Source of the DNA: Gemmatimonadota bacterium
Lineage (GTDB): Bacteria > Gemmatimonadota > Gemmatimonadetes > Gemmatimonadales > GWC2-71-9
Direction: 5' to 3'
Length of the DNA: 6,062 nucleotides
Assembly: GCA_029884275.1 (NCBI GenBank)
Contig: JAOUIC010000117.1
Span: forward strand, 1-6,062
Part shown: in pieces, positions 4,504-6,062 of the stretch
Layout: each line of letters begins with the position of its first letter
Numbering within the stretch: position 1 is the first letter of the stretch
Program-made: the position numbers and the translations under genes
The notes under the pieces: generated by a model
Database searches by the model: none
Told to the model about the DNA's origin: nothing
What the model saw: only the letters and a program-made list of their open reading frames with translations

Positions 4504-6062
4504 TCAACCGTCCCGCAGAATCTCTCGCGCCGCGTTGTACCCGCAAGCCCCCATCACCCCGCCACCGGGATGGGTCGCCGCGCCGCACAGGTAGAGGCCC
4601 CGGATGGGAGTGCGGTAGTCGGCATAGCCCGGCACCGGGCGCATGAACGACAGGCTCGAGAGCGACATGGTGCCCTGCATGATGTTGCCGCCGGTCAGGC
4701 CGTAGACCCGCTCGATGTCTGCCGGGGCGAGCACCTGGTAATTGAGCACCGATTTCCGGAAGTTCGGCGCGTATTCGGTCATGATGTCAATGCACCGCTC
4801 GGCGTAGCGCGTCTTGTTCTCCTCCAGCGTCCCCGCGTCCGGCGCCAGCGTGTAGGGGAAGTACTGGGTGAACATCGACATGACATACTGCCCCTTCGGC
4901 GCCACGGTGTCGTCGAGCGAGGAGGGAATGGTTGCCTCGACGATCGGGCGCTCGGAGATGTAGCCGTACTTGGCGCAGTCGAACGCCTTCTCGATGTACT
5001 CGCGGGTGGGACAGAGGTGGATGGTGCCGCGATGCTGCGGGCCCGGCGTCCTGCCCGGGAGGCAGGAGAAGTCGGGCACCTCGGAGAGCGCCAGGTTGAT
5101 CTTGGCGCTGCCGCTGGCGTAATCGAGGTGGCGCACCTGGTCGGCGAACTCCGTCGGGAGTTCGCGCGGGTCCATCAGCTTCAGGAAGGTGACCTGCGCG
5201 TCCACGCCGGAGATCACTTTCTTCGCGCGGTACTCGGTGCCATCCGCCAGCGCGACGCCGGTGGCCATTCCGTTGCTGGTGAGGATCCGGGCCACGGCGG
5301 CGCCGGTCCGGATCTCGGCGCCCTTCTCCCGCGCCGCGGAGGCGATCGCCTCGGAGAGCGCGCCCATCCCGCCCTTCACGTAGCCCCACACGCCCCGCAC
5401 GCCGTCGCACTCGCCCATCACATGATGGAACAGGACGTAGGCGGTTCCCGGCATGGAGGGTGCGGCCCACGCCCCGATGATGGCGTCCGTCGCGATGGTG
5501 GCCTTCACCTCCTCCGACTCGAACCAGCGGTCGAGGATCGGGTTGGCCGCCCCGGTCAGGATTTCGATCGCCTTCTGGCCATCGGTGCCGAGCTTCCGGA
5601 AACCGAGGCCGAGCGTGAGCAGGGCGAGGAGATTACCGGGTCTGTTCGACCAGGGATTGGGCGGGGTCTGAATCAGCGTCGGCTCGAGAAAGTCGGCCAC
5701 CCGCTCCAGCATCGCCTCATACTGTGGCAACGCTTCCGCATCCTTCTTCGAGAACTTCGAGATCTCCCGATGGGTCATCTCCTTGTCGGGACCCATCATC
5801 AGGTACCGCCCGTCGGGGAAGGGGGTGAAGCTCGACGGGCTGCGCGGCAGCATCTGGAAGCCGTGCCGCTTGAGCTCGAGATCGCGGATGATCTCCGGGC
5901 GGAACAGGCTGTTGACGTAGCTGGCGGTGCTCACCTTGAAACCCGGCCAGAGCTCCTCGGTGACGGCGCACCCGCCGAGCATGTCCCGCCGCTCCAGCAC
6001 CAGGACCGACCGGCCGGCGCGAGCCAGATAGGCGGCCGTGACCAGGCCGTTGTGGCCTCCAC
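4504..6062 (-). CDS. Phytoene-desaturase-like FAD-dependent oxidoreductase, PYROXD2 type, partial (N-terminus beyond right edge)
   Basis: A flavoprotein of the phytoene dehydrogenase-related superfamily (COG1233-like), closest in pattern to PYROXD2-type proteins; the substrate is not known. The 518 residues visible begin inside the FAD-binding Rossmann motif: GGHNGL (1-6), then YLARAG and VLVLERR with Glu23, the acidic residue expected to bind the adenine ribose of FAD. GG-AVTEELWPGFKVSTASY follows at 29-48, typical of this subgroup. The second FAD motif is at the C-terminus (482-518): YRTPIRGLYLCGAATHPGGG, then VMGACGYNAAREIL. The frame is open throughout, ending at TGA 4504-4506. Only about 10-20 N-terminal residues should be missing. 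GTG at 6000 is not the true start because the Rossmann motif continues upstream of it. No carotenoid genes are in view, so a role in carotenoid synthesis should not be assumed. Confidence 0.92.
   Translation of the reverse strand, partial: GGHNGLVTAAYLARAGRSVLVLERRDMLGGCAVTEELWPGFKVSTASYVNSLFRPEIIRDLELKRHGFQMLPRSPSSFTPFPDGRYLMMGPDKEMTHREISKFSKKDAEALPQYEAMLERVADFLEPTLIQTPPNPWSNRPGNLLALLTLGLGFRKLGTDGQKAIEILTGAANPILDRWFESEEVKATIATDAIIGAWAAPSMPGTAYVLFHHVMGECDGVRGVWGYVKGGMGALSEAIASAAREKGAEIRTGAAVARILTSNGMATGVALADGTEYRAKKVISGVDAQVTFLKLMDPRELPTEFADQVRHLDYASGSAKINLALSEVPDFSCLPGRTPGPQHRGTIHLCPTREYIEKAFDCAKYGYISERPIVEATIPSSLDDTVAPKGQYVMSMFTQYFPYTLAPDAGTLEENKTRYAERCIDIMTEYAPNFRKSVLNYQVLAPADIERVYGLTGGNIMQGTMSLSSLSFMRPVPGYADYRTPIRGLYLCGAATHPGGGVMGACGYNAAREILRDG

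Noticed and set aside
1..6062. CRISPR arrays, tRNA or rRNA genes, phage attachment sites
   Set aside because: No regularly spaced repeats, cloverleaf-like segments, rRNA signatures or att-like duplications were seen on either strand by eye.

Overview
This is a GC-rich bacterial window, most likely from an uncultured or poorly known chromosome. The mix of secreted hypothetical proteins and a PYROXD2-type oxidoreductase would fit a Gemmatimonadota-, Acidobacteriota- or myxobacteria-like soil organism, but nothing here fixes the taxon. All real genes read on the minus strand except an insertion-sequence remnant, which reads on the plus strand.

Layout from left to right. (1) 1-1010, minus: the N-terminal two thirds of an NAD-dependent aldehyde dehydrogenase, cut by the left window edge, with a GTG start, a ribosome binding site and a plausible promoter at 1046-1073. 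(2) About 1087-2011: a decayed IS3-family element. Its orfA is nearly complete but has lost a normal start codon. Its orfB is broken by at least four frame changes and by deletions that removed two of the three DDE regions. (3) 1977-2006: a minus-strand terminator-like hairpin. (4) 2050-4284, minus: a compact three-gene cassette. It starts with a lipoprotein carrying a JAMM/JAB-like E...HTHP...SRQD signature, followed by two tandem paralogous small exported proteins. The first junction is an ATGA overlap and the second a 23-bp gap, with identical ribosome-binding-site spacing at both small genes. (5) 4285-4503: an intergenic region with a perfect inverted repeat that matches both a CRP-type operator and a UUCG-tetraloop RNA hairpin. 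(6) 4504-6062, minus: a phytoene-desaturase-like (PYROXD2-type) FAD oxidoreductase, missing only its extreme N-terminus beyond the right edge.

The part most worth attention is the cassette at 2050-4284. As written, the lipoprotein is out of frame because a run of nine G (minus strand) follows the start codon directly. With eight G the frame opens into a textbook lipoprotein signal peptide joined to the long reading frame. The last small gene also carries a one-base frameshift, at a CCC run; removing one base restores an almost gap-free alignment to its neighbour. These lesions may be phase-variable switching, decay or sequence error, and only reads or related genomes can tell. The cassette's function is unknown. 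Its products look exported, cysteine-containing and co-translated. The two flanking metabolic enzymes show no evident functional link to it.
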